64,000 nt of DNA from Streptomyces blattellae (GCF_009709555.1 NZ_WJBG01000130.1:1-64000), one strand, 5' to 3'; positions 41,634-50,445 are shown, counted from the first letter of the stretch. Translations and numbers: made by a program. The notes: a model not told the origin generated them from the letters alone.

Positions 41634-42662
41634 GTGATCACCACCAGGGACATCGCCGAGCACCTCGGCGTCTCCGTCTCGACGGTCGGCCGGGCACTCG
41701 CCGACGATCCGCGCATCAGCGAGGAGACCAAGTTCCGGGTCCGCCAGGCCGCCACCGAGATGGGGTACGTCGGCAACCGCGCGGCGCGGATGATGCGAGG
41801 TGCGTCCAGCAACGTGGTCGCGCTGGTGATCCCGGACATCCGCAACAGCTTCTACTCGACCATCGCCCACGAGCTGTCCAAGAACATGGAGGCCGAGGGC
41901 TACCAGCTCATGCTCTCGGAGACCGACGACGACCGGATGGTGGAGCTGCGCCATCTGCGGGAGCTGTCCGCGAACCGCGTCGCGGGCGTCATCATCGTGC
42001 CCACCGCGCGCCCGCACGGCGAATCCGTCAAGCTCCTGCGCGCCCTGCCGCACCTGCAGCTGCTGCGCCGCCACACCTCGCTCGGGTCCCAGTGGTTCGG
42101 CGTGGACGACCACGAGGCGCTGCGCCAGGCAACGGCGCATCTGGTGACGCAGGGCCATACCCGCATCACCTACATGGGCGGCCCCGAAGAGCTGCCCACG
42201 GGTGCGGAGCGGCTGCGCGGCTTCCGCAGTGCCCTGAGCGACGGCGGGCTGCCGGACCATGCCGGGCGCGCTGAACTGGGGCCGCCGTCGTCGGTGGAGC
42301 ACGGCCGCGAGACGGTGCGCCGGCTGCTCAAGGGACCGGATGCGCCCACCGCGCTCGTGCTGGGGTCGATCCAGCTCACCCTGGGCGTCCTGGAGGAGCT
42401 GTCCGAGCAGGACGTGAACGTGCCCGCAGACCTGTCGGTGGTCGGGTTCGGGGACGAGCCCGGCTTCTCCTGGTGGGGTCCGGGACTCACCACGATCGGT
42501 CTGCCGATCCAGGAGATGGCCACTGGCTGCGCGCTGTGGCTGATGCGCCGGCTCAAGACCAAGCCGAGCAACGACGGCCCGTACACCTCCCTCTCCCCCG
42601 GATCGCTGATCCTGCGCGGCAGCACCGCACCACCCGGCGCGGCCGCGTCCGCGTCCGGCTGA
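41634..42662 (+). CDS. LacI-family transcriptional repressor of the catabolic locus
   Basis: A 342-residue regulator. The N-terminal HTH (TTRDIAEHLGVSVSTVGRAL, residues 3-22) and hinge (VGNRAARMMRGASSNVVALV) are clear. The periplasmic-binding-protein-like sensor domain follows, with VIPDIRNSFYSTIAHELSKN, WFGVDDHEALRQATAHL and VVGFGDEPGFSWW. The GTG at 41634 is chosen by its position before the HTH and a GAAGGGG ribosome site. Five matching operators within 5 kb define its likely local regulon. The inducer is probably a pathway metabolite. Confidence 0.92.
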   Translation: MITTRDIAEHLGVSVSTVGRALADDPRISEETKFRVRQAATEMGYVGNRAARMMRGASSNVVALVIPDIRNSFYSTIAHELSKNMEAEGYQLMLSETDDDRMVELRHLRELSANRVAGVIIVPTARPHGESVKLLRALPHLQLLRRHTSLGSQWFGVDDHEALRQATAHLVTQGHTRITYMGGPEELPTGAERLRGFRSALSDGGLPDHAGRAELGPPSSVEHGRETVRRLLKGPDAPTALVLGSIQLTLGVLEELSEQDVNVPADLSVVGFGDEPGFSWWGPGLTTIGLPIQEMATGCALWLMRRLKTKPSNDGPYTSLSPGSLILRGSTAPPGAAASASG

Positions 42663-42777
42663 ACCGCCGCTCGCCGGTCACGAGGCCGTACGCCTGAAGG
42701 CCGGCGGGCCGCCGAGCACGCACACCGAAGGCGCCTGCGGCGATACCCGCACGGGGCCCTCGTATCGTCCGCGCGGG

Positions 42778-43371
42778 TCAGTCCGTTCCGCCGCGCAGTC
42801 CGCGCATGACGTGTGCCGTGCGCGCCAGCTCGTCGAGCACCTGCTCCGCGGCGGCCTCATGGATCTTGCCGGGGCGGAACGCACCCTCCTCGACGCGCTC
42901 GCCGACGAACGGGATGCTCACGGTCGGACCGATCGGCAGCATCCTGAGGTTCGCCACCACCTGCTTGCCCATCTGCACCGCCCGGGTGCCCGCCGACACG
43001 CCTCCGTAGCTGACGAACGCGGCCGGCTTGTGCTGCCACTCCAACACGAGGTAGTCCCACGCGTTCTTCAGCGGCGCCGGAAAGCCGCCGTTGTACTCGG
43101 GGGTGACGAAGACGAAGGCGTCGGACGCGTCGACGATACGACTCCATGCCCGGGTGTGGCTCTTCGTGTACCGCTGCAGAGCGGGTGGATGCGGCTCGTC
43201 GTAGAACGGAAGAGCGAGTTCGCGCAGGTCGACCAGGTGCGACTCGAACCGGCCGTACTCCAGGACCCGGTTGGTGAACCAGTCCGCGACGGACCTGCCC
43301 ACCCGGCCGGGACGAGTGCTGGCCACGACAGTGGTGAGGGTCATCGGTGCCACGGAGGGTTCGGCTGTCAT
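42778..43371 (-). CDS. NAD(P)H-dependent FMN reductase (flavodoxin-like)
   Basis: A 197-residue flavoprotein. The FMN phosphate loop is VVASTRPGRVGRSVADWF near residue 15, and the isoalloxazine-binding motif is FVFVTPEYNGGFPAPLKNAW near 85, with VSYGGVSAGTRAVQ near 120. Such NADPH:FMN or quinone reductases supply reduced flavin or detoxify quinones. The ATG at 43371 is the start that keeps the N-terminus normal for the family. Operator 4 lies 116 bp upstream. In an extradiol cleavage pathway it may reduce quinones formed from catechols. It is convergent with lacI. Confidence 0.9.
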   Translation of the reverse strand: MTAEPSVAPMTLTTVVASTRPGRVGRSVADWFTNRVLEYGRFESHLVDLRELALPFYDEPHPPALQRYTKSHTRAWSRIVDASDAFVFVTPEYNGGFPAPLKNAWDYLVLEWQHKPAAFVSYGGVSAGTRAVQMGKQVVANLRMLPIGPTVSIPFVGERVEEGAFRPGKIHEAAAEQVLDELARTAHVMRGLRGGTD

Positions 43372-43486
43372 GTCGGGCTCGCTTTCGGTTCGGCCGCGGT
43401 CCGGCCCGGCGGGCCCACGCCACCCACCCGTGCTGTCCGTCCAGGAAGGGCGCAGGTCCGCCGGAGTACTCAGCGGAGCGGATCCA

Positions 43487-43500
43487 TGCGAACGATAGCA
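43487..43500. promoter_or_regulatory. LacI-type operator 4
   Basis: TGCGAACGATAGCA matches the consensus at 13 of 14 positions. It lies upstream of the FMN reductase gene. Confidence 0.78.
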
Positions 43501-43601
43501 TTGCCGTGGGGACACCCCAAGGAGCCGACCCCTGCGCGCGACGGCGAGTGACGGAGACGTCACCTCCCTCTTGACATGAGAGCGAGCGCTGCGCACCATT
43601 G

Positions 43602-43615
43602 CGCTATCGTTAGCA
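43602..43615. promoter_or_regulatory. LacI-type operator 5
   Basis: CGCTATCGTTAGCA matches the consensus at 13 of 14 positions. It lies 260 bp upstream of the enolase-like gene, next to a TTGACA-like sequence at about 43571. Confidence 0.8.
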
Positions 43616-43874
43616 TTCGAGCCGCAGCGGGTGATCAACGCGCGTCATCGCCTTCGCCCCCGAACTCCCACCGGCCCGGCCACGGCGACGAAGACAGCCA
43701 TACAGCGCTTCGCTCGCTCCCGGCCCCGTCGGCACGCCGATTCGGGTGCCCTACCGCAAGGTCGGCCGCGCCCCGGAGCGCTCTTCCGCACCCCGGTGGC
43801 AGCGCCTTCCCGCATCGGGGGCAGGCGCCGACCCCGCCCCCTCGATCATCCGAACTCCGAAAGGTTGCACCGCC

Positions 43875-45185
43875 ATGACAGACGCGCGGATCGCCAAGCT
43901 CCAGGGCCGCAGGGTGTGGGACTCACGCGGGCGGCCGACCGTGGAGGTCGAGGTCCAGCTCACGGACGGCGCGGTCGGGCGTGCCATCGCGCCGGCGGGA
44001 GCCTCGACGGGTCAGGGTGAGGCCCTCGATCTGCGCGACGGCGGCGACCGCTTCGGCGGGCTCGACGTCCACCGCGCGGTGGCCTCGGTGAACGACGAGA
44101 TCTCTCCCGCCCTCCTGGGCCTCGACACGACCGACCAGGAAGCCGTCGACCGGCTCCTGGTGGACCTCGACGGCACCCCCGACCGCAGTCGGCTCGGCGG
44201 CAACGCGATCGTGGCCACGTCCATGGCGATCCTGCACGCCACCGCGGCGTCGGCGGACGTACCTCTGTGGCAGCACCTGGCGGGCGGGCGGCCGGTGCGC
44301 ATCCCGCTGCCGGAGATCCAGATCTTCGGCGGCGGCGCGCACGCCGAGCGTCGCGTGGACGTGCAGGACTTCATGGTGGTCTGCCCCGCGGCGGCCAGTT
44401 TCTCCGAGGCCCTGGACTGGACGGCGGAGATCTACCGGGCCGCCGGCAGCCTGATGCGCAAGGCGGGGAAGGCGCAGGGTGTGGCCGACGAGGGCGGCTT
44501 CTGGCCCGCGTTCGACTCCAACGAGGAGGCTCTGGAGACGCTGACCGTGGCCATCGAGGCCGCCGGCTTCACGCCCTCGACCCAGGTCGGCATCTCCCTG
44601 GACGTCGCGGCCTCCCAGTTCGGCCGCGGCGGGCGGTACACGCTCGCGCTCGACGACCGCACCCTGGACACAGCGGCGCTGGTCGACATGCTCGGCGGCT
44701 GGATCAAGCAGTATCCGATTCTGTCCGTCGAGGACCCGGTGGGCGAGGACGACACAGACGGCATGATCGAGTTCACCCGGCGCTACGGCCACCGCTGCCA
44801 GGTGATCGGCGACGACTATCTGGTCACCAACGCCAAGCGGGTGGAGGCTGCGGCCGGCAGCGGGGCGGCGAACGCCGTACTCGTCAAGCCGAACCAGGCC
44901 GGTACGGTCACGGAAGCGTTCCAGGCCCTGCGCGCCGGGAAGGAAGCCGGTTTCGGCACGATCGTCTCGGCCCGCTCCGGCGAGACGGAGGACGTCACCA
45001 TCGCGCACCTGAGCGTCGGCTGGGACGCGGGCCAGCTGAAGGTCGGCTCGTTCACCCGCTCCGAGCGGATGGCCAAGTGGAACGAGGTTCTGCGCATCGA
45101 GGAATCCCTCGGCGATTCCGCGGAATTCAGCGGCTGGTCCGCCTTCACGATCACCGATTCCGCACCTTCCACGAACAGGCCGTAA
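43875..45185 (+). CDS. Enolase-family protein with altered catalytic residues
   Basis: A 436-residue protein aligned along its whole length with enolase (2-phosphoglycerate dehydratase). The Mg ligands are kept (D243 in ISLDVAAS, E286 in SVEDP, D313 in IGDDY), as are the two lysines (K338 in VLVKPNQAG, K389 in GQLKVGS), E206 in DEGGF and S43 of the mobile loop GASTG. But the residue equal to yeast E168 is Asp (D165 in VQDFMV), and the residue equal to H373 is Ala (A366 in VSARSGETED). A loop His after GASTG is also lost. These changes argue against ordinary glycolytic enolase. It is the first gene of a LacI-controlled operon with an extradiol dioxygenase, so it may dehydrate or isomerise a pathway acid. 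The substrate is unknown. Confidence 0.88.
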   Translation: MTDARIAKLQGRRVWDSRGRPTVEVEVQLTDGAVGRAIAPAGASTGQGEALDLRDGGDRFGGLDVHRAVASVNDEISPALLGLDTTDQEAVDRLLVDLDGTPDRSRLGGNAIVATSMAILHATAASADVPLWQHLAGGRPVRIPLPEIQIFGGGAHAERRVDVQDFMVVCPAAASFSEALDWTAEIYRAAGSLMRKAGKAQGVADEGGFWPAFDSNEEALETLTVAIEAAGFTPSTQVGISLDVAASQFGRGGRYTLALDDRTLDTAALVDMLGGWIKQYPILSVEDPVGEDDTDGMIEFTRRYGHRCQVIGDDYLVTNAKRVEAAAGSGAANAVLVKPNQAGTVTEAFQALRAGKEAGFGTIVSARSGETEDVTIAHLSVGWDAGQLKVGSFTRSERMAKWNEVLRIEESLGDSAEFSGWSAFTITDSAPSTNRP

Positions 45186-45244
45186 AAGACCCAGAAGCAT
45201 TAAAGTCAGCGAAATCCGAAGCCGATCGGAGCACGGAGACCACC

Positions 45245-46249
45245 ATGCTGCCACCCGTCAATCTGCGCCCGAGTTTCAACATCACCCGAACCAGCCATGT
45301 ACGTCTCACCGTGGCCGACCTCACCGAGAGCCGCGATTTCTACGTGAACGCCCTCGGACTCGTCGTCAGCGACGAGTCCGAGCGGACCTGCTACCTCCGC
45401 GGTCTCGCCGAGGCATGCCACCACAGTCTCGTACTGGAGCTGGACGCAGCGGGCGCCGGGGCCTGCCGGAGGATCGGCTTCCGTGTGTTCCTCGACGAGG
45501 ATCTCGACCTCGCCTACACCTGGTTCCGTGACCGGGGGATGCCCGCGGAGTGGGTCGACATGCCGTACCAGGGCCGCACCCTGCACGTCAGCGACCCGGT
45601 CGGTACGCCTCTGGAACTCTGTGCGCACATGGAAACGCGTCCGAGGCTGCACATCGACTTCGAACACCACAAGGGCGCCCACGCGCAGCGCCTCGACCAC
45701 TTCCAGACCTTCGCGCCGAACACCTACGACCTGACCGCCTTCTACGGCGAACTCGGCTTCCGCAACTCCGAGTACCTGGCACACGGCGACAAGCTGCTGA
45801 GCGCGTTCATGTACCGCAAGGGCACCTGTCTGGACCTCGCGATCGTGGAGAACGCCGGCCCCGCGCTGCACCACTTCGCGTACACCGTCTCCGAGAGCCG
45901 TGACATCTTCACCGCCTGCGACTGGGCGGGCATCCTCGGCTACGGCGAGGGCGTGGAGCGGGGCCCGGGGCGGCACGGTCCGGGCGGGATGCTCTACACC
46001 TATCTCCGCGACCCCGACGGCCATCGGGTGGAGGTCTTCAACAGCCACTACCAGACGATCGACACCGAGGTCGAACCGGTGCGCTGGGACGCGGCTTCGC
46101 TGAGCACGAACGTCCGCTGGGGGCTTCCGGCGCTGGAGAAGTGGTACTTCGAGGCATCGCCCTTCGTGGGAGTGAAGCAGACCCCGCCGGCCGAGACGCC
46201 GCAGCCGATGACGCTTGAGCGGTTCCTGGTCGAGCAGTCCGCCCACTGA
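45245..46249 (+). CDS. Extradiol (homoprotocatechuate 2,3-dioxygenase-like) dioxygenase
   Basis: A 334-residue type I (vicinal oxygen chelate) extradiol dioxygenase, closest in pattern to homoprotocatechuate 2,3-dioxygenases such as MndD/HPCD. Metal ligands are intact: H152 (RLDHFQ), H210 (LHHFAY), E263 (HRVEVFN). R239 and H244 in ERGPGRHG and Y253 in YTYLRDP are also kept. However, the active-site acid-base His (HPCD H200, in GTVHDTA) is Leu196 here (GTCLDLA), and W192 is Phe. So ring cleavage may be altered or the substrate may differ. The ATG at 45245 is 60 bp after the enolase-like gene, in the same operon. The FAH protein would process the ring-fission product. Confidence 0.88.
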   Translation: MLPPVNLRPSFNITRTSHVRLTVADLTESRDFYVNALGLVVSDESERTCYLRGLAEACHHSLVLELDAAGAGACRRIGFRVFLDEDLDLAYTWFRDRGMPAEWVDMPYQGRTLHVSDPVGTPLELCAHMETRPRLHIDFEHHKGAHAQRLDHFQTFAPNTYDLTAFYGELGFRNSEYLAHGDKLLSAFMYRKGTCLDLAIVENAGPALHHFAYTVSESRDIFTACDWAGILGYGEGVERGPGRHGPGGMLYTYLRDPDGHRVEVFNSHYQTIDTEVEPVRWDAASLSTNVRWGLPALEKWYFEASPFVGVKQTPPAETPQPMTLERFLVEQSAH

Positions 46250-46273
46250 CCCTTCCGTCCCCGAGGAGACGCC

Positions 46274-46825
46274 ATGGCACGAGTTCCCTATCTGCGCCGC
46301 GAGGACGCGGACGAGTCGCAGAAGGCCCTGTACGACCGGCTGGAAGCCGAACGCAAGGTACCGACGGCGAACATCTTCCTCGCCCTCGCGAACGCACCGG
46401 CCCAGCTGGACGGCTTCCTGACCTACGCCAACTCGCTGCGGGCCAGTGCGCTCAGCCCCGCACTCCGCGAACTGGCGATCCTGACGGTGGGGCACGTGAC
46501 CCGCTCCGCGTACGAGGTGGCGCACCACCACTCGCACGGCGTGCAGGCCAGACTCACGGAGGAACAGATCGCCGCGGTGGGCGACTTCGAGTCGTCCGAG
46601 CTGTTCGACCAGACGGAGAAGGCGGTGATGCGCCTGGCCAGGGAATCCACGCTCCGGGTCGACGTCTCCGAGGAGACCTGGCGTGCCGCCGCCGAACTCC
46701 TGCCCCGGCAGCAGATGGTCGAGCTCGCGCTGTCCATCGCCTGGTACAACTCCGGCGTCCGCATCATGGGCCTGCTGGAAATCGACCTTGAGGACAACTA
46801 TCCCGACCCGTTCCCGAATTCGTAG
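46274..46825 (+). CDS. Carboxymuconolactone decarboxylase (CMD/AhpD-like) family protein
   Basis: A 183-residue all-helical protein. The CMD core is seen in SPALRELAILTVGHVTRSAYEVAHHHSHGVQ (read in parts, residues 65-95). The AhpD-type CxxC is absent: the usual Cys positions are Ser and other residues, while the glutamate and paired histidines (YEVAHHHSHG) remain. It is therefore more like gamma-carboxymuconolactone decarboxylase relatives than a peroxidase. The ATG at 46274 has a GAGGAGACG ribosome site. It lies 24 bp after the dioxygenase gene and is surely co-transcribed. Confidence 0.88.
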   Translation: MARVPYLRREDADESQKALYDRLEAERKVPTANIFLALANAPAQLDGFLTYANSLRASALSPALRELAILTVGHVTRSAYEVAHHHSHGVQARLTEEQIAAVGDFESSELFDQTEKAVMRLARESTLRVDVSEETWRAAAELLPRQQMVELALSIAWYNSGVRIMGLLEIDLEDNYPDPFPNS

Positions 46826-46865
46826 TTCTCGGCGCCGTACGGCTTATCAATTCAGGAGTATTTCA

Positions 46866-47975
46866 ATGGCGAAGATGCTCGCTGCACGACTGCATGCGCT
46901 CGGTGAGCCGATGTCCGTCGACACGGTCGATGTGCCCGTCCCGCGGGCGACCGACGTGCTGGTGCGGGTCAAGGCATGCGGAATCGTGCCGAACATGGCC
47001 AACGTGATCAACAACTGGCCCACCTGGTACCCGCACCAGCCACTGCCCGAGCTGCCCGCGATCTTCGGCCTGGACCCCGCGGGCGTGGTCGAGGCGGTCG
47101 GCGAGGCCGTGCTCAACACCAAGCCCGGCGACCGGGTCTACGTGAGCCCGCTGCGGTCCTGCGGCAGCTGTCAGATGTGCCGCGGCGGCGAACTCAGCCG
47201 CTGCCGCTACTTCACCCTGAACGGCTACTTCAGCACCTCCCGCGACGGCCGGCGGATCTTCGACCTCTACCCCTACGGGGGTTTCTGCGAGTACATGACG
47301 GCGCCGCAGCACGCGATCGTCAACATCCCCGACACCATGACGTTCGAGCAGGCCGGCAAGCTCGGCTACATCGGAACCTCCTACCGAGCCCTCAAGAACG
47401 CCGCGGCCGGTCCGGGCCAGGTCGGGCTCATCGACGGGATCACCGGCACCCTCGGAGTCGCCTCCACCCTCCTCGCCCTGGCCTCGGGCGTCTCCACAGT
47501 CCTCGGGACCGGCCGCAACGAAGAGCTCCTCAAGCGTGTCAAGGAACTGGCACCGGACCGTATCGAGGTGATGCGGCTGGGGGAAGGCTCCTCCGGCGCG
47601 TGGGCCAAGGCCCGTACCGGCGGCGAGGGCGCGGACTTCGTCATCAGCGCCCTGGGCGCCCAGGCCCCCGCCGAGACCATGCTCGACTCCATGCAGGGTG
47701 TCCGCCGCGGCGGCAGGGTGGTCAACGTCGGTGGTGTGGCCGGCCGGCTGCCCCTGGACGTGAAGTGGCTGATGGACGAGCAGGTCCAGCTGATCGGCTC
47801 CAACTGGTTCAGCACCGCGCAGGGCCAGGAGGTCGCCGACATGGTGGCGACCGGAGCCCTGGACCTGTCGTACCTGATCCCGAAGCCCTTCCCGCTGGCC
47901 GAGGTCAACGAGGCGATCTCGGGACGTGCGACGGACCTCGACGGCGGGTTCGGCAACTACGTCGTGATCCCCTGA
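46866..47975 (+). CDS. Zinc-dependent medium-chain alcohol dehydrogenase
   Basis: A 369-residue MDR-superfamily enzyme. The catalytic-zinc Cys is in VKACGIVPNMANV near residue 38, and the structural-zinc cysteines are in SCGSCQMCRGGELSRC near residue 98. The nucleotide-binding part is less typical, GPGQVGLIDGITGTLGVAST near 180, and later GADFVISALGAQAP. It oxidises an alcohol or reduces an aldehyde with NAD(P). The ATG at 46866 has AGGAG seven bases upstream. It is the last gene of the enolase-like/dioxygenase/CMD operon. Confidence 0.9.
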   Translation: MAKMLAARLHALGEPMSVDTVDVPVPRATDVLVRVKACGIVPNMANVINNWPTWYPHQPLPELPAIFGLDPAGVVEAVGEAVLNTKPGDRVYVSPLRSCGSCQMCRGGELSRCRYFTLNGYFSTSRDGRRIFDLYPYGGFCEYMTAPQHAIVNIPDTMTFEQAGKLGYIGTSYRALKNAAAGPGQVGLIDGITGTLGVASTLLALASGVSTVLGTGRNEELLKRVKELAPDRIEVMRLGEGSSGAWAKARTGGEGADFVISALGAQAPAETMLDSMQGVRRGGRVVNVGGVAGRLPLDVKWLMDEQVQLIGSNWFSTAQGQEVADMVATGALDLSYLIPKPFPLAEVNEAISGRATDLDGGFGNYVVIP

Positions 47976-48034
47976 ACCGCGGATCCCGCACACTCACCCC
48001 GCGGCGGTCCTGCGCCGGCGAGACGGAGGAACCG

Positions 48035-48943
48035 ATGGAACTGCGCTGGCTGGAATCGTTCGTCACCGTCGCGGAGGAACTGCACTTCGCACGAGCCGCG
48101 GACCGTCTGCACCTCGCGCCATCGGCGCTCAGCGCCCAGATCAGGGCCCTGGAGTCGCACGTGGGCGTACGGCTGATCGACCGTGGCCGGCGCACCCGCC
48201 CCGCCCTGACCAGTGCCGGGCGGCTGTTCCTCGAAGAAGCGCGCCTCACCCTGGCCCAGGCCGCCCGGACCGTGGCGGTGGGCCGCCGTGCCGGGCGCGG
48301 CGAACTGGGGCACGCCCAGATCGCGTACGTCGCCTCGGCCGCGTTCTCCGGGGTGCTGACCGACGTCCTCACCCGCTGCTCGGCCCTCGGCACCGATCTC
48401 ACGGTGCAGGTGCGCGAGTTGGAGACCCCGGCCCAGTTGGAGGCGCTTGCCTGCGGGGACGTCGACGTCGGCTTCCTGCGCTGGAGGCCGGAGTACCCGC
48501 CCGAAGTCACAGCCACCTGCCTGCTCACGGAGGAGGTGGTCCTGGCCCTGCCGGCCGATGCGCCGCTGGCGGCGTACGAGGCGGTCCCGGCCGCGAAACT
48601 GCGCGACGAGTGCTTCGTGGCCCCGCACTTCGACGAGGAGTACGGATGCCGCGACCAGATCCTCGAAGTGGCGGGACAAGGGGGCTTCAGCCCGCGATGC
48701 GCTCCCCCGGTACGGGACTTCATCGCCGCGCTGACCCTCGTGGGCGGTGGCCTCGCGGTGGCCCTGGTCCCCGGCTCCCTGCGCCGCGTCCAGATCCCCG
48801 GGGTGACCTACCGTCCGCTGACGGACGTAGCGCTGACCACACGGCTGGTGGGCGCCTACCGCAAGGGCGAGACCTCGCCCGCGGTACGCGGAGTGATCCG
48901 CAGGCTGCGGGAAGCAGCCGCCGCCACGGTCACGGCCGGCTGA
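48035..48943 (+). CDS. LysR-family transcriptional regulator
   Basis: A 302-residue regulator. The HTH is at residues about 1-60 (ELRWLESFVTVAEELHFARA then ADRLHLAPSALSAQIRALES), followed by a linker helix and a substrate-binding domain with two alpha/beta lobes (ACGDVDVGFLRWRP, GGGLAVALVPGSLRRV). The ATG at 48035 has GGAGGA four bases upstream. It lies 59 bp after the alcohol dehydrogenase gene, on the same strand. It may control the 3-hydroxyacyl-CoA dehydrogenase gene that follows or the CoA operon beyond it. Confidence 0.9.
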   Translation: MELRWLESFVTVAEELHFARAADRLHLAPSALSAQIRALESHVGVRLIDRGRRTRPALTSAGRLFLEEARLTLAQAARTVAVGRRAGRGELGHAQIAYVASAAFSGVLTDVLTRCSALGTDLTVQVRELETPAQLEALACGDVDVGFLRWRPEYPPEVTATCLLTEEVVLALPADAPLAAYEAVPAAKLRDECFVAPHFDEEYGCRDQILEVAGQGGFSPRCAPPVRDFIAALTLVGGGLAVALVPGSLRRVQIPGVTYRPLTDVALTTRLVGAYRKGETSPAVRGVIRRLREAAAATVTAG

Positions 48944-49153
48944 AATCACGGTGTTCCGGCCGGCGTCGGCGCTTACCTGACACTCCTTCAGTGCGGGCCG
49001 TGGGACAGCCCCGGACCGACGCACGTTTGTACGCGGATCACGCACTGTCCGAGCAGGTCAGAGGGCGTGTGCCCGGCCTAGGCTCAACACGGAACCACCG
49101 ACGGTGTGGCATCGCCCGGCCGCCCCCGGCCGGAGCAACAGGCGGAGGAGCAC

Positions 49154-50020
49154 ATGACATCGATCAAGCACGTGGGCGTCGTCGGCGCCGGGCAGATGGG
49201 CCGGGGCATCACCGAGGTCTGCGCCCGGGCCGGGCTGCGCGTCACACTGTGCGACGTGACCGAGGAGCGGGCCCGCGCCGGTCTGGCGGGCGTGGCGGAC
49301 TCCCTGCTCAAGGCGGAGCAGCGCGGCGCCATCGGACCGGAGGACCGCGCACTCACCCTGGCCGGGATCTCGGCCACCGCCGACCTCTCCCGCCTGTCCG
49401 GCGCCGACCTCGTCGTCGAGGCCGCCGTCGAGGACGAACAGGCGAAGACGGAGCTGTTCCGGCAGTTGGACAAGGTGGTCACCGACCCGGCAGCCGTACT
49501 GGCCAGCAACACCTCCTCGATCCCCATCGCCCGGCTCGCCGCCGCGACCGGGCGACCGGAGGCCGTGGTGGGCCTGCACTTCTTCAACCCCGTGCCCGTC
49601 ATGCCTCTGGTCGAGATCATCCCGTCGCTGCACACCTCGAAGGCCACGCAACTGCGCGTACGCGCCTTCGCGGGCGAGGTGCTGGGCAAGAAGACCGTCG
49701 TAGCCCAGGACCGCGCGGGTTTCGTGGTGAACTCCCTGCTGATTCCCTACCTGTTGGCAGCGGTGCGGATGGTCGGCTCCGGCACGGCGACACCCGAGGA
49801 CATCGACACCGGCATGACGGCCGGCTGCGCCCACCCCATGGGCCCGCTGCGCCTCGCCGACCTCATCGGCCTCGACACCGTGGCGGCCATCGGTGAGGCC
49901 CTGTACGAGGAGTACCGGGAACCCCTGTACGCGCCGCCCCCGCTGCTGCGCCGCATGGTCGAATCGGGCCTGCTGGGCCGTAAGTCGGGACAGGGCTTCT
50001 TCTCCTACCAGGCGGCCTGA
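49154..50020 (+). CDS. 3-hydroxyacyl-CoA dehydrogenase (3-hydroxybutyryl-CoA dehydrogenase type)
   Basis: A 288-residue NAD-dependent enzyme that oxidises L-3-hydroxyacyl-CoA. The Rossmann motif VGVVGAGQMGRGITEVCARA is at residues 7-26. LHFFNPVPVMPLVEII near residue 137 carries the catalytic His, and ASNTSS (substrate) and GFVVNSLLIPYL follow. The C-terminal dimer domain ends GRKSGQGFFSY. The ATG at 49154 has GGAGGAG four bases upstream. It is a single transcription unit after lysR, functionally linked to the minus-strand CoA genes downstream, consistent with beta-oxidation-like handling of a dicarboxylic or ring-cleavage acid. Confidence 0.92.
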   Translation: MTSIKHVGVVGAGQMGRGITEVCARAGLRVTLCDVTEERARAGLAGVADSLLKAEQRGAIGPEDRALTLAGISATADLSRLSGADLVVEAAVEDEQAKTELFRQLDKVVTDPAAVLASNTSSIPIARLAAATGRPEAVVGLHFFNPVPVMPLVEIIPSLHTSKATQLRVRAFAGEVLGKKTVVAQDRAGFVVNSLLIPYLLAAVRMVGSGTATPEDIDTGMTAGCAHPMGPLRLADLIGLDTVAAIGEALYEEYREPLYAPPPLLRRMVESGLLGRKSGQGFFSYQAA

Positions 50021-50415
50021 GGCGCACACCGGCTGACGTCATCGGCGCACCGCACGCCTCCCATGGACTGATGCCGTGCGCCCGGATCGCCCGCAGCGGG
50101 CGAGGCACCGCTCCCGGACCCACTCCCGCAGCCGGGTACCCTGCGCCGCCGGCGACTTGTACGGGTACGGCCTCTCAGGGCTCGGTCCGGGTCGGCGAGC
50201 CGTTGCTCCAGGTGGACACAGATGCTCCAAGTGGACACGGACGGCCCGACGATGACGCCCGGGCCGCCCTCCTGGGCTGTCCGGTGCGCATCGGCGTGCT
50301 CCGCGGGCAGAGTACCGATCACGTGCGCCGGATCCCGCTCTGCCGACGGCAGCACGGACCACGGGAACCTCAGGTCCGCTGCCTTGTTCGGCACACGCCC
50401 TCATACCGCACAAGG
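50021..50415. other. Intergenic region between the 3-hydroxyacyl-CoA dehydrogenase gene and the ETF-alpha remnant
   Basis: No gene supported in either strand; the open frames show no recognisable domain and no ribosome site. Two imperfect 18-bp direct repeats, GCTCCAGGTGGACACAGA and GCTCCAAGTGGACACGGA, lie side by side at about 50204-50240. Confidence 0.5.
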
Positions 50416-50445
50416 CGGCCCCGGACCTCACGAGGTCCGGGGCCG
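50416..50445. terminator. Hairpin terminator, 13-bp perfect stem
   Basis: CGGCCCCGGACCT (50416-50428) and AGGTCCGGGGCCG (50433-50445) pair around CACG. It overlaps the stop of the ETF-alpha remnant on the minus strand and would end the CoA operon there. Confidence 0.85.

Larger units (their letters stand above)
43372..43874. other. Divergent intergenic region, FMN reductase / enolase-like operon
   Basis: No gene supported in about 500 bp. It carries LacI-type operators 4 and 5, spaced 115 bp, one on the side of each divergent gene. A TTGACA-like -35 sequence (CTTGACATGAG, near 43570) lies 30 bp before operator 5 and may belong to the enolase operon promoter, in which case the repressor would sit just downstream of the -35. 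Confidence 0.55.
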
